Source of the DNA: Anastrepha obliqua
Taxonomy: Eukaryota; Arthropoda; Insecta; Diptera; Tephritidae
DNA length: 64,000 nucleotides
NCBI RefSeq assembly: GCF_027943255.1
Contig: NW_026562320.1
Coordinates: forward strand, 1-64,000
Direction of reading: 5' to 3'
Made by a program: the position numbers and the translations under genes. Of this stretch, positions 37,263 to 49,138 are shown piece by piece (position 1 is the first letter of the stretch; the number at the start of each line of letters is the position of its first letter). The notes beneath the pieces are model-generated. The model was not told the origin of the DNA, ran no database searches, and worked only from the letters and a program-made list of their open reading frames with translations.

Positions 37263-40200
37263 CTCCGATTTCGCTAAAACTTTCATTAAAAGTTAGGTAA
37301 GACTCTCCTCTTTCCAACATGTACACTTCTTTGGCAATTGGTTGGAAATTGGATGTAAAACAATGACAAAATGTCAGAAAAAAGCCTTTCTGACTCGAAT
37401 TTTTCTGAACATTTTTGGCGGTAAAAGTCGTATAGTTCCCTCAAGTCTGCTCCGATTTCGCTGAAACTTCCATTAAAAGTTAGATAAGATTCTCCTCTTT
37501 CCAACAATGTACACTTCTTTGGCAATTGGTTGGAAATTGGATGTAAAACAATCACAAAATGTCAGAAAAAAGCCTTTCTGACTCGAATTTTTCTGAACAT
37601 TTTTGGCGGTAAAAGTCCCATAGTTCCCTCAATTCTGCTCCGATTTCGCTGAAACTTTCATTAAAAGTTAGATAAGACTCTCCTCTTTCCAACAATGTAC
37701 ACTTCTTTGGCAATTGGTTGGAAATTGGATGTAAAACAATCAGAAAATGTCACATAAAAGCCTCATTGACTCGAATTTTTTTGAAACTTTTTTTGGCGGT
37801 AAAAGTCCCATAGTTCCCTCAATTCTGCTCCGATTTCGCTGAAACTTTCATTAAAAGTTAGATAAGACTCTCCTCTCTCCAACAATGTACACTTCTTTGG
37901 CAATTGGTTGGAAATTGGATGTAAAACAATCACAAAATGTCAGAAAAAAGCCTTTCTGACTCGAATTTTTCTGAACATTTTTGGCGGTAAAAGTCCCATA
38001 GTTCCCTCAATTCTGCTCCGATTTCGCTGAAACTTCCATTAAAAGTTAGATAAGATTCTCCTCTTTCCAACAATGTACACTTCTTTGGCAATTGGTTGGA
38101 AATTGGATGTAAAACAATCAGAAAATGTCACATAAAAGCCTCATTGACTCGAATTTTTTTGAAACTTTTTTTGGCGGTAAAAGTCCCATAGTTCCCTCAA
38201 TTCTGCTCCGATTTCGCTAAAACTTTCATTAAAAGTTAGGTAAGACTCTCCTCTTTCCAACAATGTACACTTCTTTGGCAATTGGTTGGAAATTGGATGT
38301 AAAACAATGACAAAATGTCAGAAAAAAGCCTTTCTGACTCGAATTTTTCTGAACATTTTTGGCGGTAAAAGTCGTATAGTTCCCTCAATTCTGCTCCGAT
38401 TTCGCTGAAACTTTCATTAAAAGTTAGGTAAGACTCTCCTCTTTCCAACAATGTACACTTCTTTGGCAATTGGTTGGAAATTGGATGTAAAACAATCAGA
38501 AAATGTCACATAAAAGCCTCATTGACTCGAATTTTTTTGAAACTTTTTTTGGCGGTAAAAGTCCCATAGTTCCCTCAATTCTGCTCCGATTTCGCTGAAA
38601 CTTCCACTAAAAGTTAGATAAGACTCTCCTCTTTCCAACAATGTACACTTCTTTGGCAATTGGTTGGAAATTGGATGTAAAACAATCACAAAATGTCAGA
38701 AAAAAGCCTTTCTGACTCGAATTTTTCTGAACATTTTTGGCGGTAAAAGTCCCATAGTTCCCTCAATTCTGCTCCGATTTCGCTGAAACTTTCATTAAAA
38801 GTTAGGTAAGACTCTCCTCTTTCCAACAATGTACACTTCTTTGGCAATTGGTTGGAAATTGGATGTAAAACAATGACAAAATGTCAGAAAAAAGCCTTTC
38901 TGACTCGAATTTTTCTGAACATTTTTGGCGGTAAAAGTCCCATAGTTCCCTCAATTCTGCTCCGATTTCGCTGAAACTTCCATTAAAAGTTAGATAAGAC
39001 TCTCCTCTTTCCAACAATGTACACTTCTTTGGCAATTGGTTGGAAATTGGATGTAAAACAATCAGAAAATGTCACATAAAAGCCTCATTGACTCGAATTT
39101 TTTTGAAACTGTTTTTGGCGGTAAAAGTCCCATAGTTCCCTCAATTCTGCTCCGATTTCGCTGAAACTTCCATTAAAAGTTAGGTAAGACTCTCCTCTTT
39201 CCAACAATGTACACTTCTTTGGCAATTGGTTGGAAATTGGATGTAAAACAATGACAAAATGTCAGAAAAAAGCCTTTCTGACTCGAATTTTTCTGAACAT
39301 TTTTGGCGGTAAAAGTCCCATAGTTCCCTCAATTCTGCTCCGATTTCGCTGAAACTTCCATTAAAAGTTAGATAAGATTCTCCTCTTTCCAACAATGTAC
39401 ACTTCTTTGGCAATTGGTTGGAAATTGGATGTAAAACAATCACAAAATGTCAGAAAAAAGCCTTTCTGACTCGAATTTTTCTGAACATTTTTGGCGGTAA
39501 AAGTCCCATAGTTCCCTCAATTCTGCTCCGATTTCGCTGAAACTTCCATTAAAAGTTAGATAAGATTCTCCTCTTTCCAACAATGTACACTTCTTTGGCA
39601 ATTGGTTGGAAATTGGATGTAAAACAATCAGAAAATGTCACATAAAAGCCTCATTGACTCGAATTTTTTTGAAACTTTTTTTGGCGGTAAAAGTCCCATA
39701 GTTCCCTCAATTGTGCTCCGATTTCGCTAAAACTTTCATTAAAAGTTAGGTAAGACTCTCCTCTTTCCAACAATGTACACTTCTTTGGCAATTGGTTGGA
39801 AATTGGATGTAAAACAATGACAAAATGTCAGAAAAAAGCCTTTCTGACTCGAATTTTTCTGAACATTTTTGGCGGTAAAAGTCCCATAGTTCCCTCAATT
39901 CTGCTCCGATTTCGCTGAAACTTCCATTAAAAGTTAGACAAGATTCTCCTCTTTCCAACAATGTACACTTCTTTGGCAATTGGTTGGAAATTGGATGTAA
40001 AACAATCACAAAATGTCAGAAAAAAGCCTTTCTGACTCGAATTTTTCTGAACATTTTTGGCGGTAAAAGTCCCATAGTTCCCTCAATTCTGCTCCGATTT
40101 CGCTGAAACTTTCATTAAAAGTTAGATAAGACTCCCCTCTTTCCAACAATGTACACTTCTTTGGCAATTGGTTGGAAATTGGATGTAAAACAATCACAAA

Positions 40201-41789
40201 ATGTCAGAAAAAAGCCTTTCTGACTCGAATTTTTCTGAACATTTTTGGCGGTAAAAGTCCCATAGTTCCCTCAATTCTGCTCCGATTTCGCTGAAACTTT
40301 CATTAGAAGTTAGGTAAGACTCTCCTCTTTCCAACAATGTACACTTCTTTGGCAATTGGTTGGAAATTGGATGTAAACCAATGACAAAATGTCAGAAAAA
40401 AGCCTTTCTGACTCGAATTTTTCTGAACATTTTTGGCGGTAAAAGTCGTATAGTTCCCTCAAGTCTGCTCCGATTTCGCTGAAACTTTCATTAAAAGTTA
40501 GATAAGACTCTCCTCTTTCCAACAATGTACACTTCTTTGGCAATTGGTTGGAAATTGGATGTAAAACAATCAGAAAATGTCACATAAAAGCCTCATTGAC
40601 TCGAATTTTTTTGAAACTGTTTTTGGCGGTAAAAGTCCCATAGTTCCCTCAATTCTGCTCCGATTTCGCTGAAACTTCCATTAAAAGTTAGGTAAGACTC
40701 TCCTCTTTCCAACAATGTACACTTCTTTGGCAATTGGTTGGAAATTGGATGTAAAACAATGACAAAATGTCAGAAAAAAGCCTTTCTGACTCGAATTTTT
40801 CTGAACATTTTTGGCGGTAAAAGTCCCATAGTTCCCTCAATTCTGCTCCGATTTCGCTGAAACTTCCATTAAAAGTTAGATAAGATTCTCCTCTTTCCAA
40901 CAATGTACACTTCTTTGGCAATTGGTTGGAAATTGGATGTAAAACAATCACAAAATGTCAGAAAAAAGCCTTTCTGACTCGAATTTTTCTGAACATTTTT
41001 GGCGGTAAAAGTCCCATAGTTCCCTCAATTCTGCTCCGATTTCGCTGAAACTTCCATTAAAAGTTAGATAAGATTCTCCTCTTTCCAACAATGTACACTT
41101 CTTTGGCAATTGGTTGGAAATTGGATGTAAAACAATCAGAAAATGTCACATAAAAGCCTCATTGACTCGAATTTTTTTGAAACTTTTTTTGGCGGTAAAA
41201 GTCCCATAGTTCCCTCAATTGTGCTCCGATTTCGCTAAAACTTTCATTAAAAGTTAGGTAAGACTCTCCTCTTTCCAACAATGTACACTTCTTTGGCAAT
41301 TGGTTGGAAATTGGATGTAAAACAATGACAAAATGTCAGAAAAAAGCCTTTCTGACTCGAATTTTTCTGAACATTTTTGGCGGTAAAAGTCCCATAGTTC
41401 CCTCAATTCTGCTCCGATTTCGCTGAAACTTCCATTAAAAGTTAGATAAGATTCTCCTCTTTCCAACAATGTACACTTCTTTGGCAATTGGTTGGAAATT
41501 GGATGTAAAACAATCACAAAATGTCAGAAAAAAGCCTTTCTGACTCGAATTTTTCTGAACATTTTTGGCGGTAAAAGTCCCATAGTTCCCTCAATTCTGC
41601 TCCGATTTCGCTGAAACTTTCATTAAAAGTTAGATAAGACTCTCCTCTTTCCAACAATGTACACTTCTTTGGCAATTGGTTGGAAATTGGATGTAAAACA
41701 ATCAGAAAATGTCACATAAAAGCCTCATTGACTCGAATTTTTTTGAAACTTTTTTTGGCGGTAAAAGTCCCATAGTTCCCTCAATTCTG
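37263..41789. repeat. 24-monomer HOR unit, copy 4 (4,527 bp)
   Basis: It starts with the CATGTACAC monomer. Monomers 5 and 6 differ from copies 1-3: a B with TTCCATT, then an A with GCTAAAAC and GTCGTAT. From 38,960 the order m15 to m20, m13, m14 is followed by a second m15 to m20, so an 8-monomer segment is present about twice. The last monomers match copy 3, including the absence of the B/A chimera. Confidence 0.88.
38960..41599. repeat. 8-monomer tandem duplication inside HOR copy 4 (1,508 bp step)
   Basis: Monomers starting at 38,960, 39,150, 39,338, 39,526, 39,716 and 39,904 correspond to those at 40,468, 40,658, 40,846, 41,034, 41,224 and 41,412, a constant 1,508-bp offset. GAAACTGTTTTTGG and ATTGTG recur in the right places. 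The copy at 39,904 has a private AGACAAG. Second-copy end is set by the last matching monomer. Confidence 0.85.
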
Positions 41790-43488
41790 CTCCGATTTCG
41801 CTAAAACTTTCATTAAAAGTTAGGTAAGACTCTCCTCTTTCCAACATGTACACTTCTTTGGCAATTGGTTGGAAATTGGATGTAAAACAATGACAAAATG
41901 TCAGAAAAAAGCCTTTCTGACTCGAATTTTTCTGAACATTTTTGGCGGTAAAAGTCGTATAGTTCCCTCAAGTCTGCTCCGATTTCGCTGAAACTTCCAT
42001 TAAAAGTTAGATAAGATTCTCCTCTTTCCAACAATGTACACTTCTTTGGCAATTGGTTGGAAATTGGATGTAAAACAATCACAAAATGTCAGAAAAAAGC
42101 CTTTCTGACTCGAATTTTTCTGAACATTTTTGGCGGTAAAAGTCCCATAGTTCCCTCAATTCTGCTCCGATTTCGCTGAAACTTTCATTAAAAGTTAGAT
42201 AAGACTCTCCTCTTTCCAACAATGTACACTTCTTTGGCAATTGGTTGGAAATTGGATGTAAAACAATCAGAAAATGTCACATAAAAGCCTCATTGACTCG
42301 AATTTTTTTGAAACTTTTTTTGGCGGTAAAAGTCCCATAGTTCCCTCAATTCTGCTCCGATTTCGCTGAAACTTTCATTAAAAGTTAGATAAGACTCTCC
42401 TCTCTCCAACAATGTACACTTCTTTGGCAATTGGTTGGAAATTGGATGTAAAACAATCACAAAATGTCAGAAAAAAGCCTTTCTGACTCGAATTTTTCTG
42501 AACATTTTTGGCGGTAAAAGTCCCATAGTTCCCTCAATTCTGCTCCGATTTCGCTGAAACTTCCATTAAAAGTTAGATAAGATTCTCCTCTTTCCAACAA
42601 TGTACACTTCTTTGGCAATTGGTTGGAAATTGGATGTAAAACAATCAGAAAATGTCACATAAAAGCCTCATTGACTCGAATTTTTTTGAAACTTTTTTTG
42701 GCGGTAAAAGTCCCATAGTTCCCTCAATTCTGCTCCGATTTCGCTAAAACTTTCATTAAAAGTTAGGTAAGACTCTCCTCTTTCCAACAATGTACACTTC
42801 TTTGGCAATTGGTTGGAAATTGGATGTAAAACAATGACAAAATGTCAGAAAAAAGCCTTTCTGACTCGAATTTTTCTGAACATTTTTGGCGGTAAAAGTC
42901 GTATAGTTCCCTCAATTCTGCTCCGATTTCGCTGAAACTTTCATTAAAAGTTAGGTAAGACTCTCCTCTTTCCAACAATGTACACTTCTTTGGCAATTGG
43001 TTGGAAATTGGATGTAAAACAATCAGAAAATGTCACATAAAAGCCTCATTGACTCGAATTTTTTTGAAACTTTTTTTGGCGGTAAAAGTCCCATAGTTCC
43101 CTCAATTCTGCTCCGATTTCGCTGAAACTTCCACTAAAAGTTAGATAAGACTCTCCTCTTTCCAACAATGTACACTTCTTTGGCAATTGGTTGGAAATTG
43201 GATGTAAAACAATCACAAAATGTCAGAAAAAAGCCTTTCTGACTCGAATTTTTCTGAACATTTTTGGCGGTAAAAGTCCCATAGTTCCCTCAATTCTGCT
43301 CCGATTTCGCTGAAACTTTCATTAAAAGTTAGGTAAGACTCTCCTCTTTCCAACAATGTACACTTCTTTGGCAATTGGTTGGAAATTGGATGTAAAACAA
43401 TCAGAAAATGTCACATAAAAGCCTCATTGACTCGAATTTTTTTGAAACTTTTTTTGGCGGTAAAAGTCCCATAGTTCCCTCAATTCTG

Positions 43489-46400
43489 CTCCGATTTCGC
43501 TGAAACTTTCATTAGAAGTTAGATAAGACTCCCCTCTTTCCAACAATGTACACTTCTTTGGCAATTGGTTGGAAATTGGATGTAAAACAATCACAAAATG
43601 TCAGAAAAAAGCCTTTCTGACTCGAATTTTTCTGAACATTTTTGGCGGTAAAAGTCCCATAGTTCCCTCAATTCTGCTCCGATTTCGCTGAAACTTTCAT
43701 TAAAAGTTAGGTAAGACTCCCCTCTTTTCAACAATGTACACTTCTTTGGCAATTGGTTGGAAATTGGATGTAAAACAATCACAAAATGTCAGAAAAAAGC
43801 CTTTCTGACTCGAATTTTTCTGAACATTTTTGGCGGTAAAAGTCGTATAGTTCCCTCAATTCTGCTCCGATTTCGCTGAAACTTTCATTAAAAGTTAGGT
43901 AAGACTCTCCTCTTTCCAACAATGTACACTTCTTTGGCAATTGGTTGGAAATTGGATGTAAAACAATCACAAAATGTCAGAAAAAAGCCTTTCTGACTCG
44001 AATTTTTCTGAACATTTTTGGCGGTAAAAGTCCCATAGTTCCCTCAATTCTGCTCCGATTTCGCTGAAACTTTCATTAAAAGTTAGATAAGACTCCCCTC
44101 TTTCCAACAATGTACACTTCTTTGGCAATTGGTTGGAAATTGGATGTAAAACAATCACAAAATGTCAGAAAAAAGCCTTTCTGACTCGAATTTTTCTGAA
44201 CATTTTTGGCGGTAAAAGTCCCATAGTTCCCTCAATTCTGCTCCGATTTCGCTGAAACTTTCATTGGAAGTTAGGTAAGACTCTCCTCTTTCCAACAATG
44301 TACACTTCTTTGGCAATTGGTTGGAAATTGGATGTAAACCAATGACAAAATGTCAGAAAAAAGCCTTTCTGACTCGAATTTTTCTGAACATTTTTGGCGG
44401 TAAAAGTCGTATAGTTCCCTCAAGTCTGCTCCGATTTCGCTGAAACTTTCATTAAAAGTTAGATAAGACTCTCCTCTTTCCAACAATGTACACTTCTTTG
44501 GCAATTGGTTGGAAATTGGATGTAAAACAATCAGAAAATGTCACATAAAAGCCTCATTGACTCGAATTTTTTTGAAACTGTTTTTGGCGGTAAAAGTCCC
44601 ATAGTTCCCTCAATTCTGCTCCGATTTCGCTGAAACTTCCATTAAAAGTTAGGTAAGACTCTCCTCTTTCCAACAATGTACACTTCTTTGGCAATTGGTT
44701 GGAAATTGGATGTAAAACAATGACAAAATGTCAGAAAAAAGCCTTTCTGACTCGAATTTTTCTGAACATTTTTGGCGGTAAAAGTCCCATAGTTCCCTCA
44801 ATTCTGCTCCGATTTCGCTGAAACTTCCATTAAAAGTTAGATAAGATTCTCCTCTTTCCAACAATGTACACTTCTTTGGCAATTGGTTGGAAATTGGATG
44901 TAAAACAATCACAAAATGTCAGAAAAAAGCCTTTCTGACTCGAATTTTTCTGAACATTTTTGGCGGTAAAAGTCCCATAGTTCCCTCAATTCTGCTCCGA
45001 TTTCGCTGAAACTTTCATTAAAAGTTAGATAAGACTCCCCTCTTTCCAACAATGTACACTTCTTTGGCAATTGGTTGGAAATTGGATGTAAAACAATCAC
45101 AAAATGTCAGAAAAAAGCCTTTCTGACTCGAATTTTTCTGAACATTTTTGGCGGTAAAAGTCCCATAGTTCCCTCAATTCTGCTCCGATTTCGCTGAAAC
45201 TTTCATTAAAAGTTAGATAAGACTCCCCTCTTTCCAACAATGTACACTTCTTTGGCAATTGGTTGGAAATTGGATGTAAAACAATCACAAAATGTCAGAA
45301 AAAAGCCTTTCTGACTCGAATTTTTCTGAACATTTTTGGCGGTAAAAGTCGTATAGTTCCCTCAATTCTGCTCCGATTTCGCTGAAACTTTCATTAAAAG
45401 TTAGGTAAGACTCTCCTCTTTCCAACAATGTACACTTCTTTGGCAATTGGTTGGAAATTGGATGTAAAACAATCACAAAATGTCAGAAAAAAGCCTTTCT
45501 GACTCGAATTTTTCTGAACATTTTTGGCGGTAAAAGTCCCATAGTTCCCTCAATTCTGCTCCGATTTCGCTGAAACTTTCATTAAAAGTTAGATAAGACT
45601 CCCCTCTTTCCAACAATGTACACTTCTTTGGCAATTGGTTGGAAATTGGATGTAAAACAATCACAAAATGTCAGAAAAAAGCCTTTCTGACTCGAATTTT
45701 TCTGAACATTTTTGGCGGTAAAAGTCCCATAGTTCCCTCAATTCTGCTCCGATTTCGCTGAAACTTTCATTAGAAGTTAGGTAAGACTCTCCTCTTTCCA
45801 ACAATGTACACTTCTTTGGCAATTGGTTGGAAATTGGATGTAAACCAATGACAAAATGTCAGAAAAAAGCCTTTCTGACTCGAATTTTTCTGAACATTTT
45901 TGGCGGTAAAAGTCGTATAGTTCCCTCAAGTCTGCTCCGATTTCGCTGAAACTTTCATTAAAAGTTAGATAAGACTCTCCTCTTTCCAACAATGTACACT
46001 TCTTTGGCAATTGGTTGGAAATTGGATGTAAAACAATCAGAAAATGTCACATAAAAGCCTCATTGACTCGAATTTTTTTGAAACTGTTTTTGGCGGTAAA
46101 AGTCCCATAGTTCCCTCAATTCTGCTCCGATTTCGCTGAAACTTCCATTAAAAGTTAGGTAAGACTCTCCTCTTTCCAACAATGTACACTTCTTTGGCAA
46201 TTGGTTGGAAATTGGATGTAAAACAATGACAAAATGTCAGAAAAAAGCCTTTCTGACTCGAATTTTTCTGAACATTTTTGGCGGTAAAAGTCCCATAGTT
46301 CCCTCAATTCTGCTCCGATTTCGCTGAAACTTCCATTAAAAGTTAGATAAGATTCTCCTCTTTCCAACAATGTACACTTCTTTGGCAATTGGTTGGAAAT

Positions 46401-46500
46401 TGGATGTAAAACAATCACAAAATGTCAGAAAAAAGCCTTTCTGACTCGAATTTTTCTGAACATTTTTGGCGGTAAAAGTCCCATAGTTCCCTCAATTCTG
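43489..46500. repeat. 8-monomer tandem duplication inside HOR copy 5 (1,506 bp step)
   Basis: 43,489-44,994 and 44,995-46,500 are both 1,506 bp and carry the same eight monomers (m10-m17), shown by equal spacing of all landmarks (43,591/45,097, 43,779/45,285, 44,271/45,777, 44,649/46,155). First-copy private changes include TTTTCAAC near 43,727 and TTGGAAG near 44,264. The first monomer differs (TTAGAAG against TTAAAAG). Confidence 0.88.
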
Positions 46501-46688
46501 CTCCGATTTCGCTGAAACTTCCATTAAAAGTTAGATAAGATTCTCCTCTTTCCAACAATGTACACTTCTTTGGCAATTGGTTGGAAATTGGATGTAAAAC
46601 AATCAGAAAATGTCACATAAAAGCCTCATTGACTCGAATTTTTCTGAACATTTTTGGCGGTAAAAGTCGTATAGTTCCCTCAATTCTG
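46501..46688. repeat. Chimeric B-head, A-tail monomer in HOR copy 5
   Basis: The monomer reads CAGAAAATGTCACAT and CCTCATTGACTCG, then changes to TTTTTCTGAACATTTTT and GTCGTAT. It is 188 bp. The switch is inside the shared GACTCGAATTTTT, and the following monomer is GCTGAAAC rather than GCTAAAAC. This is a separate exchange from the one in copies 1 and 2. Confidence 0.82.
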
Positions 46689-47254
46689 CTCCGATTTCGC
46701 TGAAACTTTCATTAAAAGTTAGGTAAGACTCTCCTCTTTCCAACAATGTACACTTCTTTGGCAATTGGTTGGAAATTGGATGTAAAACAATGACAAAATG
46801 TCAGAAAAAAGCCTTTCTGACTCGAATTTTTCTGAACATTTTTGGCGGTAAAAGTCCCATAGTTCCCTCAATTCTGCTCCGATTTCGCTGAAACTTCCAT
46901 TAAAAGTTAGATAAGATTCTCCTCTTTCCAACAATGTACACTTCTTTGGCAATTGGTTGGAAATTGGATGTAAAACAATCACAAAATGTCAGAAAAAAGC
47001 CTTTCTGACTCGAATTTTTCTGAACATTTTTGGCGGTAAAAGTCCCATAGTTCCCTCAATTCTGCTCCGATTTCGCTGAAACTTTCATTAAAAGTTAGAT
47101 AAGACTCTCCTCTTTCCAACAATGTACACTTCTTTGGCAATTGGTTGGAAATTGGATGTAAAACAATCAGAAAATGTCACATAAAAGCCTCATTGACTCG
47201 AATTTTTTTGAAACTTTTTTTGGCGGTAAAAGTCCCATAGTTCCCTCAATTCTG

Positions 47255-49138
47255 CTCCGATTTCGCTAAAACTTTCATTAAAAGTTAGGTAAGACTCTCC
47301 TCTTTCCAACATGTACACTTCTTTGGCAATTGGTTGGAAATTGGATGTAAAACAATGACAAAATGTCAGAAAAAAGCCTTTCTGACTCGAATTTTTCTGA
47401 ACATTTTTGGCGGTAAAAGTCGTATAGTTCCCTCAAGTCTGCTCCGATTTCGCTGAAACTTCCATTAAAAGTTAGATAAGATTCTCCTCTTTCCAACAAT
47501 GTACACTTCTTTGGCAATTGGTTGGAAATTGGATGTAAAACAATCACAAAATGTCAGAAAAAAGCCTTTCTGACTCGAATTTTTCTGAACATTTTTGGCG
47601 GTAAAAGTCCCATAGTTCCCTCAATTCTGCTCCGATTTCGCTGAAACTTTCATTAAAAGTTAGATAAGACTCTCCTCTTTCCAACAATGTACACTTCTTT
47701 GGCAATTGGTTGGAAATTGGATGTAAAACAATCAGAAAATGTCACATGAAAGCCTCATTGACTCGAATTTTTTTGAAACTTTTTTTGGCGGTAAAAGTCC
47801 CATAGTTCCCTCAATTCTGCTCCGATTTCGCTGAAACTTTCATTAAAAGTTAGATAAGACTCTCCTCTCTCCAACAATGTACACTTCTTTGGCAATTGGT
47901 TGGAAATTGGATGTAAAACAATCACAAAATGTCAGAAAAAAGCCTTTCTGACTCGAATTTTTCTGAACATTTTTGGCGGTAAAAGTCCCATAGTTCCCTC
48001 AATTCTGCTCCGATTTCGCTGAAACTTTCATTAAAAGTTAGATAAGACTCTCCTCTTTCCAACAATGTACACTTCTTTGGCAATTGGTTGGAAATTGGAT
48101 GTAAAACAATCAGAAAATGTCACATAAAAGCCTCATTGACTCGAATTTTTTTGAAACTTTTTTTGGCGGTAAAAGTCCCATAGTTCCCTCAATTCTGCTC
48201 CGATTTCGCTAAAACTTTCATTAAAAGTTAGGTAAGACTCTCCTCTTTCCAACAATGTACACTTCTTTGGCAATTGGTTGGAAATTGGATGTAAAACAAT
48301 GACAAAATGTCAGAAAAAAGCCTTTCTGACTCGAATTTTTCTGAACATTTTTGGCGGTAAAAGTCGTATAGTTCCCTCAATTCTGCTCCGATTTCGCTGA
48401 AACTTTCATTAAAAGTTAGGTAAGACTCTCCTCTTTCCAACAATGTACACTTCTTTGGCAATTGGTTGGAAATTGGATGTAAAACAATCAGAAAATGTCA
48501 CATAAAAGCCTCATTGACTCGAATTTTTTTGAAACTTTTTTTGGCGGTAAAAGTCCCATAGTTCCCTCAATTCTGCTCCGATTTCGCTGAAACTTCCACT
48601 AAAAGTTAGATAAGACTCTCCTCTTTCCAACAATGTACACTTCTTTGGCAATTGGTTGGAAATTGGATGTAAAACAATCACAAAATGTCAGAAAAAAGCC
48701 TTTCTGACTCGAATTTTTCTGAACATTTTTGGCGGTAAAAGTCCCATAGTTCCCTCAATTCTCCTCCGATTTCGCTGAAACTTTCATTAAAAGTTAGGTA
48801 AGACTCTCCTCTTTCCAACAATGTACACTTCTTTGGCAATTGGTTGGAAATTGGATGTAAAACAATCAGAAAATGTCACATAAAAGCCTCATTGACTCGA
48901 ATTTTTTTGAAACTTTTTTTGGCGGTAAAAGTCCCATAGTTCCCTCAATTCTGCTCCGATTTCGCTGAAACTTTCATTAAAAGTTAGGTAAGACTCTCCT
49001 CTTTCCAACAATGTACACTTCTTTGGCAATTGGTTGGAAATTGAAAAGAAGAAGAAAATGTCACATAAAAGCCTCATTGACTCGAATTTTTTTGAAACTT
49101 TTTTTGGCGGTAAAAGTCCCATAGTTCCCTCAATTCTG
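47255..49138. repeat. 10-monomer HOR unit, copy 6 (1,884 bp tandem duplicate)
   Basis: This unit repeats as 49,139-51,022: landmarks 47,278/49,162, 47,866/49,750 (CTCTCTCC), 48,228/50,112 and the rare ATTCTCCTCC (48,762/50,646) are all offset by 1,884 bp. It has a private CACATGAAAG near 47,747. It ends in the filler-bearing monomer at 48,954. Confidence 0.88.
48954..49138. repeat. 185-bp monomer with duplication joint and 10-bp filler
   Basis: The head (to GGTTGGAAATTG, about 49,044) matches the tenth monomer of the next unit (50,838). After AAAAGAAGAA (10 bp, not found in any other monomer) it continues GAAAATGTCACATAAAAG as a B-type tail, like the monomer that precedes each landmark monomer. 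Fifteen bases of normal satellite are replaced by ten. This is the joint of the 1,884-bp duplication, and it looks like end joining rather than homologous exchange. Confidence 0.85.

Larger units (their letters stand above)
41790..47254. repeat. 29-monomer HOR unit, copy 5 (5,465 bp)
   Basis: Composition is m1-m9 (41,790-43,488) in the copy-4 style, m10-m17 twice, then four end monomers. That is 9 + 8 + 8 + 4 = 29, which accounts exactly for the extra length over a 21-monomer unit. Both AAACCAATGAC monomers (44,338 and 45,844) come from the duplicated part. Confidence 0.88.
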
